The notes beneath the pieces are model-generated. The model made no database searches, was not told the DNA's origin, and was given only the letters and a program-made list of their open reading frames with translations. A stretch of DNA of 53,794 nucleotides from a virus: positions 1 to 53,794 of IMG/VR virus record IMGVR_UViG_3300025141_009405. One strand, given 5' to 3'. Positions 7,801 to 16,018 of the stretch are shown here, one piece after another. The position numbers were made by a program, and so were the translations under genes. Position 1 is the stretch's first letter; every line of letters starts with the position of its first letter.

Positions 7801-8505
7801 TTACTGGTTTACTAAAGAGCCTAGGATATCCTTGTATATATTTTTATACGGTTTTAAAGAAGCCCTAATTTCTTTGGTAGTAAGACCACTCATTTCACGT
7901 AATTGGTATAGAATTACGTTCTTATTGAATTTATTACCTTTACCAGCTATAAAAATAGTTTTATAATTCTCAAAAACGTCTATAAGGCAATACCCTATCT
8001 TTTCTTCGTTTATATTTAATCTATTTTCGTTTATAAACAGTTTTATCTCCACAACTAAGGAATTAATTATTTGTTCTAAAGGTAATTCATCATCTTCTAG
8101 TATTTCATACGAATATTTTACATCTTGTTCTAAACTATATGATATATCTTCATAAGAAATTTTTCTATTCCTATCTCTATTATCTTTCATTATCTGACCC
8201 ATTAAATAATTTTTACAAATAGTACCAAAATATGAATAAGCTTTTTTACCTTTTGCTGGTTTAAACTTCTCCATTTTGGTAACTAAAAAAGATAAAGTGT
8301 CTACGTGAATGTCCCTAAATTCCATATTAGGTCTATATAACCTATAACGTCTAATAATACTATCAATCATTTTAGTTAAGGGGTCACGAAGGAATGTATT
8401 GTATACAGTATTTTTTTCCTCCCAGGTAGTAGCCGTCAAAAATATGCGGACAGCTAATTCCTGTTCGGGCCCAAAGTACTGCTTAGTTAAAGGTTTACGT
8501 CCCAT
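7801..8505 (-). CDS. 55: Late-transcription sigma factor, T4 gp55-like
   Basis: 234 residues. The central part resembles sigma region 2: helices at about 63-80 followed by KPAKGKKAYSYFGTICKNYL at 82-101 and MGQIMKDNRDRNRKISYED to 120. The aromatic/basic core (YSYFGTICKNYLM) is the signature used to recognise gp55-type factors in T4-like phages. It is longer than T4 gp55 (185 residues); the extra ~100 C-terminal residues contain a helix-turn-helix-like stretch (REMSGLTTKEIRASLKPYKN), perhaps a region-4-like part. In T4 gp55 directs host RNA polymerase to TATAAATA promoters; here it probably reads TATTTATA(A/G)TA. Start follows the upstream glycosyltransferase stop directly (TAGATG). Confidence 0.82.
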   Translation of the reverse strand: MGRKPLTKQYFGPEQELAVRIFLTATTWEEKNTVYNTFLRDPLTKMIDSIIRRYRLYRPNMEFRDIHVDTLSFLVTKMEKFKPAKGKKAYSYFGTICKNYLMGQIMKDNRDRNRKISYEDISYSLEQDVKYSYEILEDDELPLEQIINSLVVEIKLFINENRLNINEEKIGYCLIDVFENYKTIFIAGKGNKFNKNVILYQLREMSGLTTKEIRASLKPYKNIYKDILGSLVNQ

Positions 8506-9303
8506 CTACGCTGAGTATTCTACTTTCCTGTCTTTAGTAAAAAAATATTCTTTTTTAGCAAGCTCAATCCAGAATTTAGCTTCATCTGGTGAAAGTTGTT
8601 TATCCGTATTAAATTTATAGTCCCAAAATAATGAGTCTACACGTTGGTTAGTATGTTTATAACCCACCTTAGGTATAGTCATAATCACAGTATCATTATA
8701 TGTAGCACGTAATAAAAACTCATAGTTGAATGTTAATTTCATGGAAGACTTCAGTCCACCTATTTCCTCAAACTTATCTTTTTTCATTATCATACCACTT
8801 ACTTGAAAATTTTGATATTTCAATAGAGTGTTATTATCCAAGTACCCCAAATCTTCAGAGAATCCCATAGCCCATAAAGCTTCATTAGTGAAACCAATAA
8901 ACTGGCCATTCTCATCCGTATCCACAACTAACGGAAAGAATAAGTCAACCTCATCATAGTATTCTACATACTCATTAAATTGTTTAAACCAAATATTAGA
9001 ATATTCATCATCATATTCTAGAATTGAGAAGAATTCTGTTTCACATTCCTCAACCCCAAAATTGATTTGACCACAATAATCGGTATCACCTTCATTGTAT
9101 AGAACTTTAGTTGTTATACCTTCAGGTTGGGTCCAAGACTCCATATAGTCTTTAATTTTTTTATCATCAGCACAAACCACATATAAAGTTCCCGGTTTTA
9201 CTTGTGTCTGTTCTAAACTTTTTATGGCTTTAGAAAACCATTCATCAAATTTACCATCTACATTATGTATTGGTAATATAACTGTTACATCTTTATTATT
9301 CAT
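8506..9303 (-). CDS. Family 2-like glycosyltransferase
   Basis: 265 residues with a GT-A layout: a VTVILPIHNVDG start, nucleotide-binding region with ADDKKIKDY, and a metal-binding acidic cluster LEYDDEYS (D98, D99) in place of the classic DxD. The second half has acceptor-side sequence (NFQVSGMIMKKDKFEEIGG) typical of the family. It transfers a sugar from a nucleotide donor; donor and acceptor cannot be read from sequence. It is the last sugar gene of the minus-strand glycan locus and abuts the late sigma factor gene, so read-through could link the two. Confidence 0.8.
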   Translation of the reverse strand: MNNKDVTVILPIHNVDGKFDEWFSKAIKSLEQTQVKPGTLYVVCADDKKIKDYMESWTQPEGITTKVLYNEGDTDYCGQINFGVEECETEFFSILEYDDEYSNIWFKQFNEYVEYYDEVDLFFPLVVDTDENGQFIGFTNEALWAMGFSEDLGYLDNNTLLKYQNFQVSGMIMKKDKFEEIGGLKSSMKLTFNYEFLLRATYNDTVIMTIPKVGYKHTNQRVDSLFWDYKFNTDKQLSPDEAKFWIELAKKEYFFTKDRKVEYSA

Positions 9304-9308
9304 ATCTT

Positions 9309-10376
9309 TTAAGCGTTTGCACCCACAGGGGATAGTTTATTTATGGAATTCTTAAATTCTTCCGTTTTTTCATTAAATAAGTTCTCAAAATAAGAAATAA
9401 CTGCCTTACGTTCATCCTCTTCTTTATAAGGAGCAACAGTCTTTTCCATTTCTTCATATAGTTTTGCTGGTAAATTATCTTCTAACCAGTTTTTAACGTA
9501 GTTACCCAAAACCTCTACAATTTTAGATTCATCATAAACCCATAAACCGTTTTCTTGAGATAACCAATCAGGCTTTAAAATAGGTAGGTTACCGATAACT
9601 GGTGTCTTACAGGACATAGCTTCTAACGGAAATGTTCCGAAACCACTAATTCTATCTACCCACACACCTACACAAGCTTCACCCAACACCTTAGCAAATT
9701 CTTCTCTACTCATATTTCTCATATCTCTAAATGTTAACCATTTAAATTGTGGGTTTCTAAGATAAAATTCTTTTATAATTTTCATAGTTTCTCTAGGGTC
9801 ACGAGTGTGAATTGCAACTAACGGGGTTTTAGGTTTTTTACTCGTCTTAAAATAATCAGGTATTGACGGTTGTATAACATCAACCTGAACTGAAGGAAAA
9901 AGACCAGAAACATATTCTTTTTGTGCATCTGTAGTCGTAATACATTTAGTCACCCCATAGTTAACCCAACTAAATCCAGGTTGTAAAGTTTCTAAAATAT
10001 AATCATAAGCTTGACAGAATACCATTTTAGTACATGGCATATCTTTTATTTGTTCTAGTACATGACCATATAATTCTGGTATAATAACAAAATCTTGTGG
10101 ACCAACCTTAAGTTCACCACTTTCGATATTAGCGTGAGGTAATTCAGTATATTCCTTAGGTAACCATTCTCCCACACCCTTATACTCTTTTTTCTCATAT
10201 AGAATGTGAGCATTAAAGCCAGCTTCAGTTAAATACTTTACGTATTGATAATTTAAATTAACAGAAGCGACAGCTCTTCCTTCTGTATCTTGAGTTAGAA
10301 AATAAATTTTACACTCTTTATTTTCCATTTTTGATAGCCCAGTAGTTAACTGGGACAATTGTTTTTCCATTTCCAT
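9309..10376 (-). CDS. GT-B fold glycosyltransferase (GT4-like)
   Basis: 355 residues. The N-terminal half begins a Rossmann-like domain after residue 20 (CKIYFLTQDTEGRAVASVN). The C-terminal half has the retaining GT-B donor-site pattern FGTFPLEAMSCKTPVIGNLP near residues 246-265, where the acidic residue before the AMSC loop binds the nucleotide sugar. Methionines at 1, 3 and 17 are all possible starts; the first is chosen because it follows the upstream stop by four bases. Acts in the cytoplasm; substrates unknown. Confidence 0.8.
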   Translation of the reverse strand: MEMEKQLSQLTTGLSKMENKECKIYFLTQDTEGRAVASVNLNYQYVKYLTEAGFNAHILYEKKEYKGVGEWLPKEYTELPHANIESGELKVGPQDFVIIPELYGHVLEQIKDMPCTKMVFCQAYDYILETLQPGFSWVNYGVTKCITTTDAQKEYVSGLFPSVQVDVIQPSIPDYFKTSKKPKTPLVAIHTRDPRETMKIIKEFYLRNPQFKWLTFRDMRNMSREEFAKVLGEACVGVWVDRISGFGTFPLEAMSCKTPVIGNLPILKPDWLSQENGLWVYDESKIVEVLGNYVKNWLEDNLPAKLYEEMEKTVAPYKEEDERKAVISYFENLFNEKTEEFKNSINKLSPVGANA

Positions 10377-10380
10377 TTAA

Positions 10381-10683
10381 TTATAGTTTTTTAATTATAT
10401 TATATTTTATTAATGTATTTAGAGCCAACTTATACGGTAGAGATAATTTATTCATTGATATAACACCTAAATTTTCATCCGCCTCCTCTACAATTCCACA
10501 TGTAGTATCCAACATAAGTTTAAAAAACTCAAATTTAGGTAAATTTATTTCTACAGTAGGTTTACCCTCTTTCATTCCTTCCATTTCAATGTTGGTCATT
10601 AACTCATCAACATCAAAATATAGTTGTTCGGACCCAACCTTAAGTCTTAAGTTACTATGCGATAATTTTTTCTTCAAAGGCAT
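10381..10683 (-). CDS. Unknown small protein (100 aa)
   Basis: 100 residues, no family recognised. A basic start (MPLKKKLSHSNLRLKVG) is followed by mixed strands and an acidic mid-section (CGIVEEADENLGVIS) and ends in a short amphipathic helix. Its first 29 bases overlap the 3' end of the 190-residue HAD-like gene in another frame, a larger overlap than elsewhere in the operon; no later methionine leaves a credible N-terminus, so the start is kept. Tight packing shows it belongs to the same transcript as PhoH and the sugar genes. Confidence 0.55.
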   Translation of the reverse strand: MPLKKKLSHSNLRLKVGSEQLYFDVDELMTNIEMEGMKEGKPTVEINLPKFEFFKLMLDTTCGIVEEADENLGVISMNKLSLPYKLALNTLIKYNIIKKL

Positions 10684-11227
10684 TTTCTAATGATTTTATT
10701 TCTTTTAGTGTGGTTACCCTCAAATCACATTCCATATTTTCGTTGTAACATTTATCCACCACTATTAATTTTTTATTTTCTGGTTTATTATTTATTATAT
10801 CAGTATCTGTGGTGATGAAAACATCAGTAACTTCCCACAATTCTTTTATAGTGTCAGTAGTGTAAAAAACTATCTCATCACAAACCAAACCATATTTAGA
10901 TAAAAACCATAAGGTAGCAGCTTTAGATTTACCTAAATCATCACTTACTATTTTTAATTTATAACCTATAGGCATTTCTTTGTAAAGCTCTACTAAATGT
11001 GAAATCACATTATTCTCTATTTCTTTGGCCTGACCAAATATCTCCATAGTTGCGTCATTATATAAAAACTCTAATAACTCATCTTCATTAACAAAATGAA
11101 CATAGTCCATTAGATTTGGTGTTATTACCGGTGACTTAACTTCCTGATTTTGATATTTCTCATAGATTTGTTCGAACTTACTTAGAATATCTCTTAACAC
11201 ACCATTTATACTTATACTAATTATCAT
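10655..11227 (-). CDS. Degenerate HAD-like protein lacking catalytic aspartates
   Basis: 190 residues. The start MIISISINGVLRDILSKF matches the position and shape of HAD motif I (hhhDxDGhL), but both catalytic Asp positions are replaced (Ser and Asn in SINGVL). Later segments keep the HAD outline: LKIVSDDLGKSKAATLWFLSKYG around 100-120, then DVFITTDTDIINNKP near 150 where motif IV acids would sit. It may be a non-catalytic relative of 5'-nucleotidase-type HAD proteins used for binding or regulation. It lies 12 bases downstream of phoH. The family call is by eye and moderate. Confidence 0.5.
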   Translation of the reverse strand: MIISISINGVLRDILSKFEQIYEKYQNQEVKSPVITPNLMDYVHFVNEDELLEFLYNDATMEIFGQAKEIENNVISHLVELYKEMPIGYKLKIVSDDLGKSKAATLWFLSKYGLVCDEIVFYTTDTIKELWEVTDVFITTDTDIINNKPENKKLIVVDKCYNENMECDLRVTTLKEIKSLENAFEEKIIA

Positions 11228-11239
11228 ATTTAAACCTAA

Positions 11240-11986
11240 TTATTGTTTTGTCTTTTGTAAAGAATCAAAAACCCTTTCTATTTTTGCTATTAAGGGATTC
11301 CTCACTACATCAGATTTATTAAATTGAACACACCCTATCTCCTCAATGTCAGCAAAATGGTCCATTAAAAAGGTTAAACCATTACCACCTCTAGAATCTT
11401 GTTGCCTTTCATCACCTAAAAATATCATTTTAGAATCCTTACCTAACCTCGTCATTATTGTTCTCATATTTTCTCTAGATATATTTTGAGCCTCATCAAT
11501 AATAATAATTGACCTATCCAAATTAATACCCCTCATATACGCTATAGGCATCTCCTCTATAGTTTTTAATTCTCTTAGTCTAGAGGTGATAGCTTGTCCA
11601 ACCAACTTCTCAAAGTTATGTACAAAAGAAAACATAAACGGTTCCATTTTTTCTCTTAAATTACCTTTTAAAAAACCGATTTCTTCATTTTTAAGTGTAG
11701 TTACTGATTTTACAATTACGATTTTTCTATATCTAGCATATCTTTTAATTAATTTTAATGCTTCTGCACACGCTAGAAAAGTTTTACCAGTTCCCGCAGG
11801 ACCAGAACAAATAGTAACTTCCTTTTCTTTTATAGAATTTACTAAGGATTTTTGATTTTCTGTCTTACACTTAACATTTATAGTCATAGTGTCAGTCATT
11901 CTAGTTTCCTCAGTGTTATTTTGATAAATCCACTCCTCTACCTCCTGTTGTTCATCTCTACTTAATTTCTTACTCCTTCTTCCCAT
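11240..11986 (-). CDS. phoH: PhoH-like ATPase
   Basis: 248 residues. Walker A GPAGTGKT at 62-69, Walker B with IIIIDEAQN at about 160-168, and the family block FLGDERQQDSRGGNGLTFL further on. These place it firmly in the PhoH family, P-loop ATPases related to the N-terminal half of superfamily 1 helicases and very common in marine and freshwater T4-like phages. Activity in phages is unsettled; RNA-related functions and phosphate-stress roles have been proposed. It precedes the HAD-like gene and follows a 109-residue unknown with three-base spacing. Confidence 0.92.
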   Translation of the reverse strand: MGRRSKKLSRDEQQEVEEWIYQNNTEETRMTDTMTINVKCKTENQKSLVNSIKEKEVTICSGPAGTGKTFLACAEALKLIKRYARYRKIVIVKSVTTLKNEEIGFLKGNLREKMEPFMFSFVHNFEKLVGQAITSRLRELKTIEEMPIAYMRGINLDRSIIIIDEAQNISRENMRTIMTRLGKDSKMIFLGDERQQDSRGGNGLTFLMDHFADIEEIGCVQFNKSDVVRNPLIAKIERVFDSLQKTKQ

Positions 11987-11989
11987 TAT

Positions 11990-12319
11990 TTATACTTTTT
12001 TTGGTAACTCATTTATTAATTCTCTAGGGCTTTCATAATCACCAGACCTCCTTCTAAAAATTTCATTCGTATCAGGGTTCCTCTCATATATATACGGTAT
12101 ATCCTCTCTAGAGTTTACATGGTCCTCCACTTTTCTATTCCTATTATACTGCTCAACCAACCAATCCTCACTTCTCATAGATAAGTCGTCCAATTCAGAT
12201 AAAGTTAACTTTCCTTTTTTATCTTCTACTTCCCTAATCATATCTCTAATTTTTTTTGCAAAGTCCCAATCATTAGGGTACTCCACACTTAAACGTTTTA
12301 ATTCATTATAGTTAAACAT
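11990..12319 (-). CDS. Unknown charged helical protein (109 aa)
   Basis: 109 residues; no family recognised. Highly charged and helical: MFNYNELKRLSVEYPNDWDF, a KIRDMIREVEDKKGK helix, LSELDDLSMRSEDWLVEQYN, then a Tyr/Arg/Pro-rich C-terminus (EDIPYIYERNPDTNEIFRRR). No membrane segments and no cysteines. It sits between the GDP-sugar epimerase and phoH with short gaps. Confidence 0.6.
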   Translation of the reverse strand: MFNYNELKRLSVEYPNDWDFAKKIRDMIREVEDKKGKLTLSELDDLSMRSEDWLVEQYNRNRKVEDHVNSREDIPYIYERNPDTNEIFRRRSGDYESPRELINELPKKV

Positions 12320-12328
12320 ATTAATATT

Positions 12329-13321
12329 TTATTTAGTGATTTGTTCATTTATCCAGTCATAAGTTTTTCTCATCCCTACGACTAGTGGTTGTGATACCAC
12401 CCACCCAATCTTTTGTTGGTAAAGAGAGTTGTCCGAATTTCTACCATTAACACCAATAGGACATGGATGCCCATACCTCTTTATAAAGTCTTCCCCGTTG
12501 ATGTTATATATATCTAAATTTTTACCTGATACCTCTATAGCCATTTTAGCAAAATCATTAATACTAATCATTTCTTCAGAACCTATATTAACGGGTCCTG
12601 TAAAGTTAGACCTCATTAACCTAATCGTAGCTTCAATACATTCATCTATATATAAGAACGAACGGGTTTGGTCACCCGGACCCCAAACCTCAATAGAACC
12701 ACCCTCTTCCTCTAACGCAGCTTTTCTACACATTGCAGCGGGAGCTTTTTCTCTCCCACCATCCCAAGTACCCTCAGGACCAAAAATATTATGGTATCTA
12801 GCCACCCTAACAGACAATCCTTTATTTCTGGCATACGCTAGAAATAATCTTTCACTAAATAACTTTTCCCACCCATATTCAGAATCTGGTGAAGCTGGAT
12901 AAGCAGAGTCTTCAGTGCAATTAGGGTTATCTGGGTCTAGTTGGTTGTGTTCTGGGTACATACATGCAGAAGAGGAGTAAAAAACTCTTTTAACGTTTTT
13001 AATTATACATTCATGTACAACATTTAAATTTACTAGTGCTGAGTTATGCATTATATCCGCATCATTTTCACCAGTAAATATAAAACCAGCACCTCCCATA
13101 TCTGCCGCAAATTGATATAGTTCATCGACATCAGGACCTATAGCTTGGGATACTAGGTTTGGGTCTCTTAGGTCTCCCACCATAAATAAATCTGCTTCAG
13201 TTTCTGAAAATTCTGGTCTTTTAAGGTCCACCCCAATTACGTGGCAACCCTCACTCTTTAATCTTTTTACCATATGGCTACCGATAAATCCACCGGCACC
13301 TAAAACTACTGTTTTTTTCAT
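12329..13321 (-). CDS. GDP-mannose 3,5-epimerase-like SDR enzyme
   Basis: 330 residues, extended short-chain dehydrogenase. GAGGFIG at 8-14 binds NAD; catalytic Tyr-Lys is YGWEK (Y149, K153). The combination AADMGGAGFIF (72-82), SSSACMYPE (117-124), HNIFGPEGTWDGGREKAPAA and DQTRSFLYIDECIEA, ending with GVNGRNSDNSL, is diagnostic of GDP-mannose 3,5-epimerase, which makes GDP-L-galactose (and GDP-L-gulose). It overlaps nadE by four bases upstream. GDP-L-galactose is a close analogue of GDP-L-fucose, so the two GT11-type transferases in the locus are plausible users; that link is inference. Confidence 0.88.
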   Translation of the reverse strand: MKKTVVLGAGGFIGSHMVKRLKSEGCHVIGVDLKRPEFSETEADLFMVGDLRDPNLVSQAIGPDVDELYQFAADMGGAGFIFTGENDADIMHNSALVNLNVVHECIIKNVKRVFYSSSACMYPEHNQLDPDNPNCTEDSAYPASPDSEYGWEKLFSERLFLAYARNKGLSVRVARYHNIFGPEGTWDGGREKAPAAMCRKAALEEEGGSIEVWGPGDQTRSFLYIDECIEATIRLMRSNFTGPVNIGSEEMISINDFAKMAIEVSGKNLDIYNINGEDFIKRYGHPCPIGVNGRNSDNSLYQQKIGWVVSQPLVVGMRKTYDWINEQITK

Positions 13322-14079
13322 ATATTATTATTTTTTATAAAGACCGGAATAGGTCTCATCTTATGTCTGTTTCTTATATTATGTTTGTTATATATTTTTA
13401 AGACTTCTTGTTGTCTCTCATTAGAAGAATAATCATCCGCTGTTCCTTCCGTATAGTTCATTGCCCATTCTAACTCATCATATGTTGCACCTAATTGGTC
13501 TTCGTCTGTCCTATCATCTCCCCATAAACCATCTGTTGGAGACGCATTTAATATCTCTACAGATATTCCAAGAGTTCTAGCCATTTCTCTAACTTCTGAT
13601 TTCATTAAATCAGCTATTGGGGAGATATCAACCCCACCATCTCCATATTTTGTAAAGAACCCAACCCCAAAATCTTCTACTTTATTACCTGTTCCTACGA
13701 CTAATCCATTATTAGTTTGAGCAATCTGATATAGTGTGGTCATTCTTAGTCGTGCTCTGGAGTTAGCCAAGGCAAGATTATTTTCGTTATCAGCAAAAAT
13801 CATCTTAAAAGTATCATATACATGAGATAAATTTACTTCCATGCTCGTAACATTCTTATAGTACATGTCCTCCAACCATTTAATGTGTTTATTAGCTCTA
13901 TCTAATTCTGATGGATTTTGGTGGATTGGCATTGAAACTACAATAGTTTTTATTCCTGTCTCAGCACATAATGTAGAGACCAGTGCAGAATCCACACCAC
14001 CAGACACACCAACAATAAATGAGTGTAGGTTGTTTTTTAAAGAATAATTTTTTAACCACTCTATTATTTCCTTATCCAT
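13318..14079 (-). CDS. nadE: NH3-dependent NAD+ synthetase
   Basis: 253 residues, about the length of ammonia-dependent NadE. PP-loop SGGVDS at 26-31 binds ATP; GTGNKVEDFGVGFFTKYGDG gives the deamido-NAD and ATP site; SPTDGLWGDDRTDEDQLG is the NadE signature. It adenylates nicotinic acid adenine dinucleotide and amidates it to NAD+. Its start overlaps the sugar dehydrogenase gene by eight bases and its stop overlaps the epimerase gene by four, so it is embedded in the sugar operon. It may supply NAD to the dehydrogenase and SDR enzymes or restore NAD+ after host NAD-depleting defences; both are inferences. No glutaminase domain is fused. Confidence 0.92.
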   Translation of the reverse strand: MDKEIIEWLKNYSLKNNLHSFIVGVSGGVDSALVSTLCAETGIKTIVVSMPIHQNPSELDRANKHIKWLEDMYYKNVTSMEVNLSHVYDTFKMIFADNENNLALANSRARLRMTTLYQIAQTNNGLVVGTGNKVEDFGVGFFTKYGDGGVDISPIADLMKSEVREMARTLGISVEILNASPTDGLWGDDRTDEDQLGATYDELEWAMNYTEGTADDYSSNERQQEVLKIYNKHNIRNRHKMRPIPVFIKNNNI

Positions 14080-15166
14080 TACTTTTAAATTTTATACCTC
14101 TACTAGTTAATTCTTTTATTACAGACTCTCTTTCGTTAACCACTACCTCATAACCTAAATTTTGTAATTCTAAAGCAAATTTTAATTGTTGAGATTCTTC
14201 TAGTATAGTACTTTGTGGTTTATAGGTTATATAGTCAAATACTACCGTTTTATTTTTATCTGGGTTATTTTTGACAAATTCCTCCACTTGGTATGTTAAA
14301 TGGAGTTCATTCATTTTATCAGTAGCTCTAGAAATTTGTGCGTCTATGTTATTTTCATTTGCAAAAATATTTAAAGCTCTATTATCTCGAGGAAAACAAG
14401 GGCCACCATAACCATAACCCCACCGTAAATATTTATTACCTATCCTACTATCAGAACCTATAGCCTCCAATATTTTATCTGTTTCACCACCCACCTTATT
14501 AGAAATGTCCCCAATCATATTTGCGAAGGAGATTTTTGTCGTTAAAAAACAATTTAAAGATAGTTTTGTTATTTCAGCACTTAATCTACTCATCCTACAT
14601 ACTCTAGGGTTAGAAGTACAGTGGTCTATGTATATATTCTCTATCACATTCCCAACACTAGAGTTTGCCTCACCGATTAACACTGTATCGGCATTTACTT
14701 GGTCTTTTAATATACTTCCTTGAGCAATAAATTCTGGGTTATAACTAACTGTATAATTATATTTATTTAAATCTTTTTGTAATTCATCACAATATCCAGG
14801 AAAGGTGGTACAATTAATAACTAAATGTTTAGTTGTCTTTTGCACACCTAGGGATATTAATTTTTCTTTTAAAGCTTCTATATATTGGTGGTCGTATTTT
14901 CCATTAGGTAGTGATGGTGTGTGGACTATGACAAAAATTATATTATTAATTAATACTTTTTCTAGATTATCATAAAGATATAGATTTTTTGAACTTTTAA
15001 GTAGTTCGGTAACACCTGGTTCGGAAGAAACAAAAGTTTTATTTCTTAATTCATCCAGATACTCTGTATTTATATCATACCCATCTACCCTATACCCAAC
15101 CTTTTCTAAATTAAGTGCAAAACACAAACCTAATTTTCCTACACCTATAATTGAGATTGATTTCAT
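14072..15166 (-). CDS. UDP-glucose/GDP-mannose 6-dehydrogenase family enzyme
   Basis: 364 residues. NAD-binding GVGKLG at 8-13; central helix EITKLSLNCFLTTKISFAN carries the family Lys and Asn; catalytic thiolate in GYGGPCFPRDN (C257). The enzyme oxidises a nucleotide hexose at C6 to the uronic acid using two NAD+. It is somewhat shorter than typical UGD (~390-450), mainly at the C-terminal nucleotide-binding domain, which ends at SRGIKFKSNG. Whether UDP-glucose, GDP-mannose or an N-acetyl sugar is the substrate cannot be read. Confidence 0.85.
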   Translation of the reverse strand: MKSISIIGVGKLGLCFALNLEKVGYRVDGYDINTEYLDELRNKTFVSSEPGVTELLKSSKNLYLYDNLEKVLINNIIFVIVHTPSLPNGKYDHQYIEALKEKLISLGVQKTTKHLVINCTTFPGYCDELQKDLNKYNYTVSYNPEFIAQGSILKDQVNADTVLIGEANSSVGNVIENIYIDHCTSNPRVCRMSRLSAEITKLSLNCFLTTKISFANMIGDISNKVGGETDKILEAIGSDSRIGNKYLRWGYGYGGPCFPRDNRALNIFANENNIDAQISRATDKMNELHLTYQVEEFVKNNPDKNKTVVFDYITYKPQSTILEESQQLKFALELQNLGYEVVVNERESVIKELTSRGIKFKSNG

Positions 15167-15222
15167 ATGCGTTTTTTCTTTAATATAACTAATTTATTAT
15201 AAAATATCTATAATAGAGTGGT

Positions 15223-16014
15223 TTAAAGTTTGTGCCATTCATCTGGGATTATATCACTGGTATTTAAACCTGCAGTAGGTCCAAACCACTTAGTGGGAGC
15301 AACCACTTCTTTACCACTAAACTTATTTAAATAAGCACCCCACCAACTAAACGACGAATTGACTATGATATTTTTCTTACACAAAGACATCAACCACAGG
15401 TCCTCTATATCACTATTACCCTCAACCATTATCATATCTGTAAAAGATAAATTATCTTTACACCATCTTATATCGTCCGAAAATACAAAAATATTATCAT
15501 AATCTCCTAGAATTTTTAAAGCCTTCTCATAATATTCTATATTTTGGATTGGGTGAAAATCAGAACGTAAACAATCAGTTCTTCTAATATGGATGGATAT
15601 ACTATTGTTATTTATTGTAGGGTATTTGGTGGTTAGGTGATTAATAATTTCCGTAGTTGGTGAAAAAGCGTCAATAATGGACTTTTTATGGTCTATGAAA
15701 TATTTTTCACTTTGCCAATACCCATCTAAAAAACAATCACTCTTAGGGGTGTTAACCTCATCAAAAACCCAGTTATCAGTAACACGACTTAAGTTGGGTA
15801 GATTTTTTGGAACATCTAAATTCATAGTAATATTAGGGAACTTACTTAGTGTAAAGTCTCTGTGACCCACACCCGAGGCAACGAGTGAGTCTTGATTGTG
15901 AAAAAAATTAGTGTCTAGATAAAAATCTGTGTTATTTAACATAGATAAATTTTTAGCGTAAGCGTATTGAAACATTTGGTTACCTAACCCACCCATAATT
16001 CTAGCAATAATCAT
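15223..16014 (-). CDS. GT11 family transferase (alpha-1,2-fucosyltransferase-like)
   Basis: 263 residues. N-terminal MGGLGNQMFQYAYAKNL, the GDP-binding HIRRTDC segment and SSFSWWGAYLN near the C-terminus are the three GT11 signatures. These enzymes transfer L-fucose from GDP-fucose, usually in alpha-1,2 linkage. No GDP-fucose synthase was recognised in the window, whereas a GDP-mannose 3,5-epimerase is present, so GDP-L-galactose is a possible donor. The 56-base gap upstream is the only sizeable gap in this part of the operon. Confidence 0.88.
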   Translation of the reverse strand: MIIARIMGGLGNQMFQYAYAKNLSMLNNTDFYLDTNFFHNQDSLVASGVGHRDFTLSKFPNITMNLDVPKNLPNLSRVTDNWVFDEVNTPKSDCFLDGYWQSEKYFIDHKKSIIDAFSPTTEIINHLTTKYPTINNNSISIHIRRTDCLRSDFHPIQNIEYYEKALKILGDYDNIFVFSDDIRWCKDNLSFTDMIMVEGNSDIEDLWLMSLCKKNIIVNSSFSWWGAYLNKFSGKEVVAPTKWFGPTAGLNTSDIIPDEWHKL

Positions 16015-16018
16015 AAAT

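Noticed and set aside
12429-12902. 157-codon plus-strand ORF
   Set aside because: Antisense to the clearly recognised GDP-mannose epimerase.
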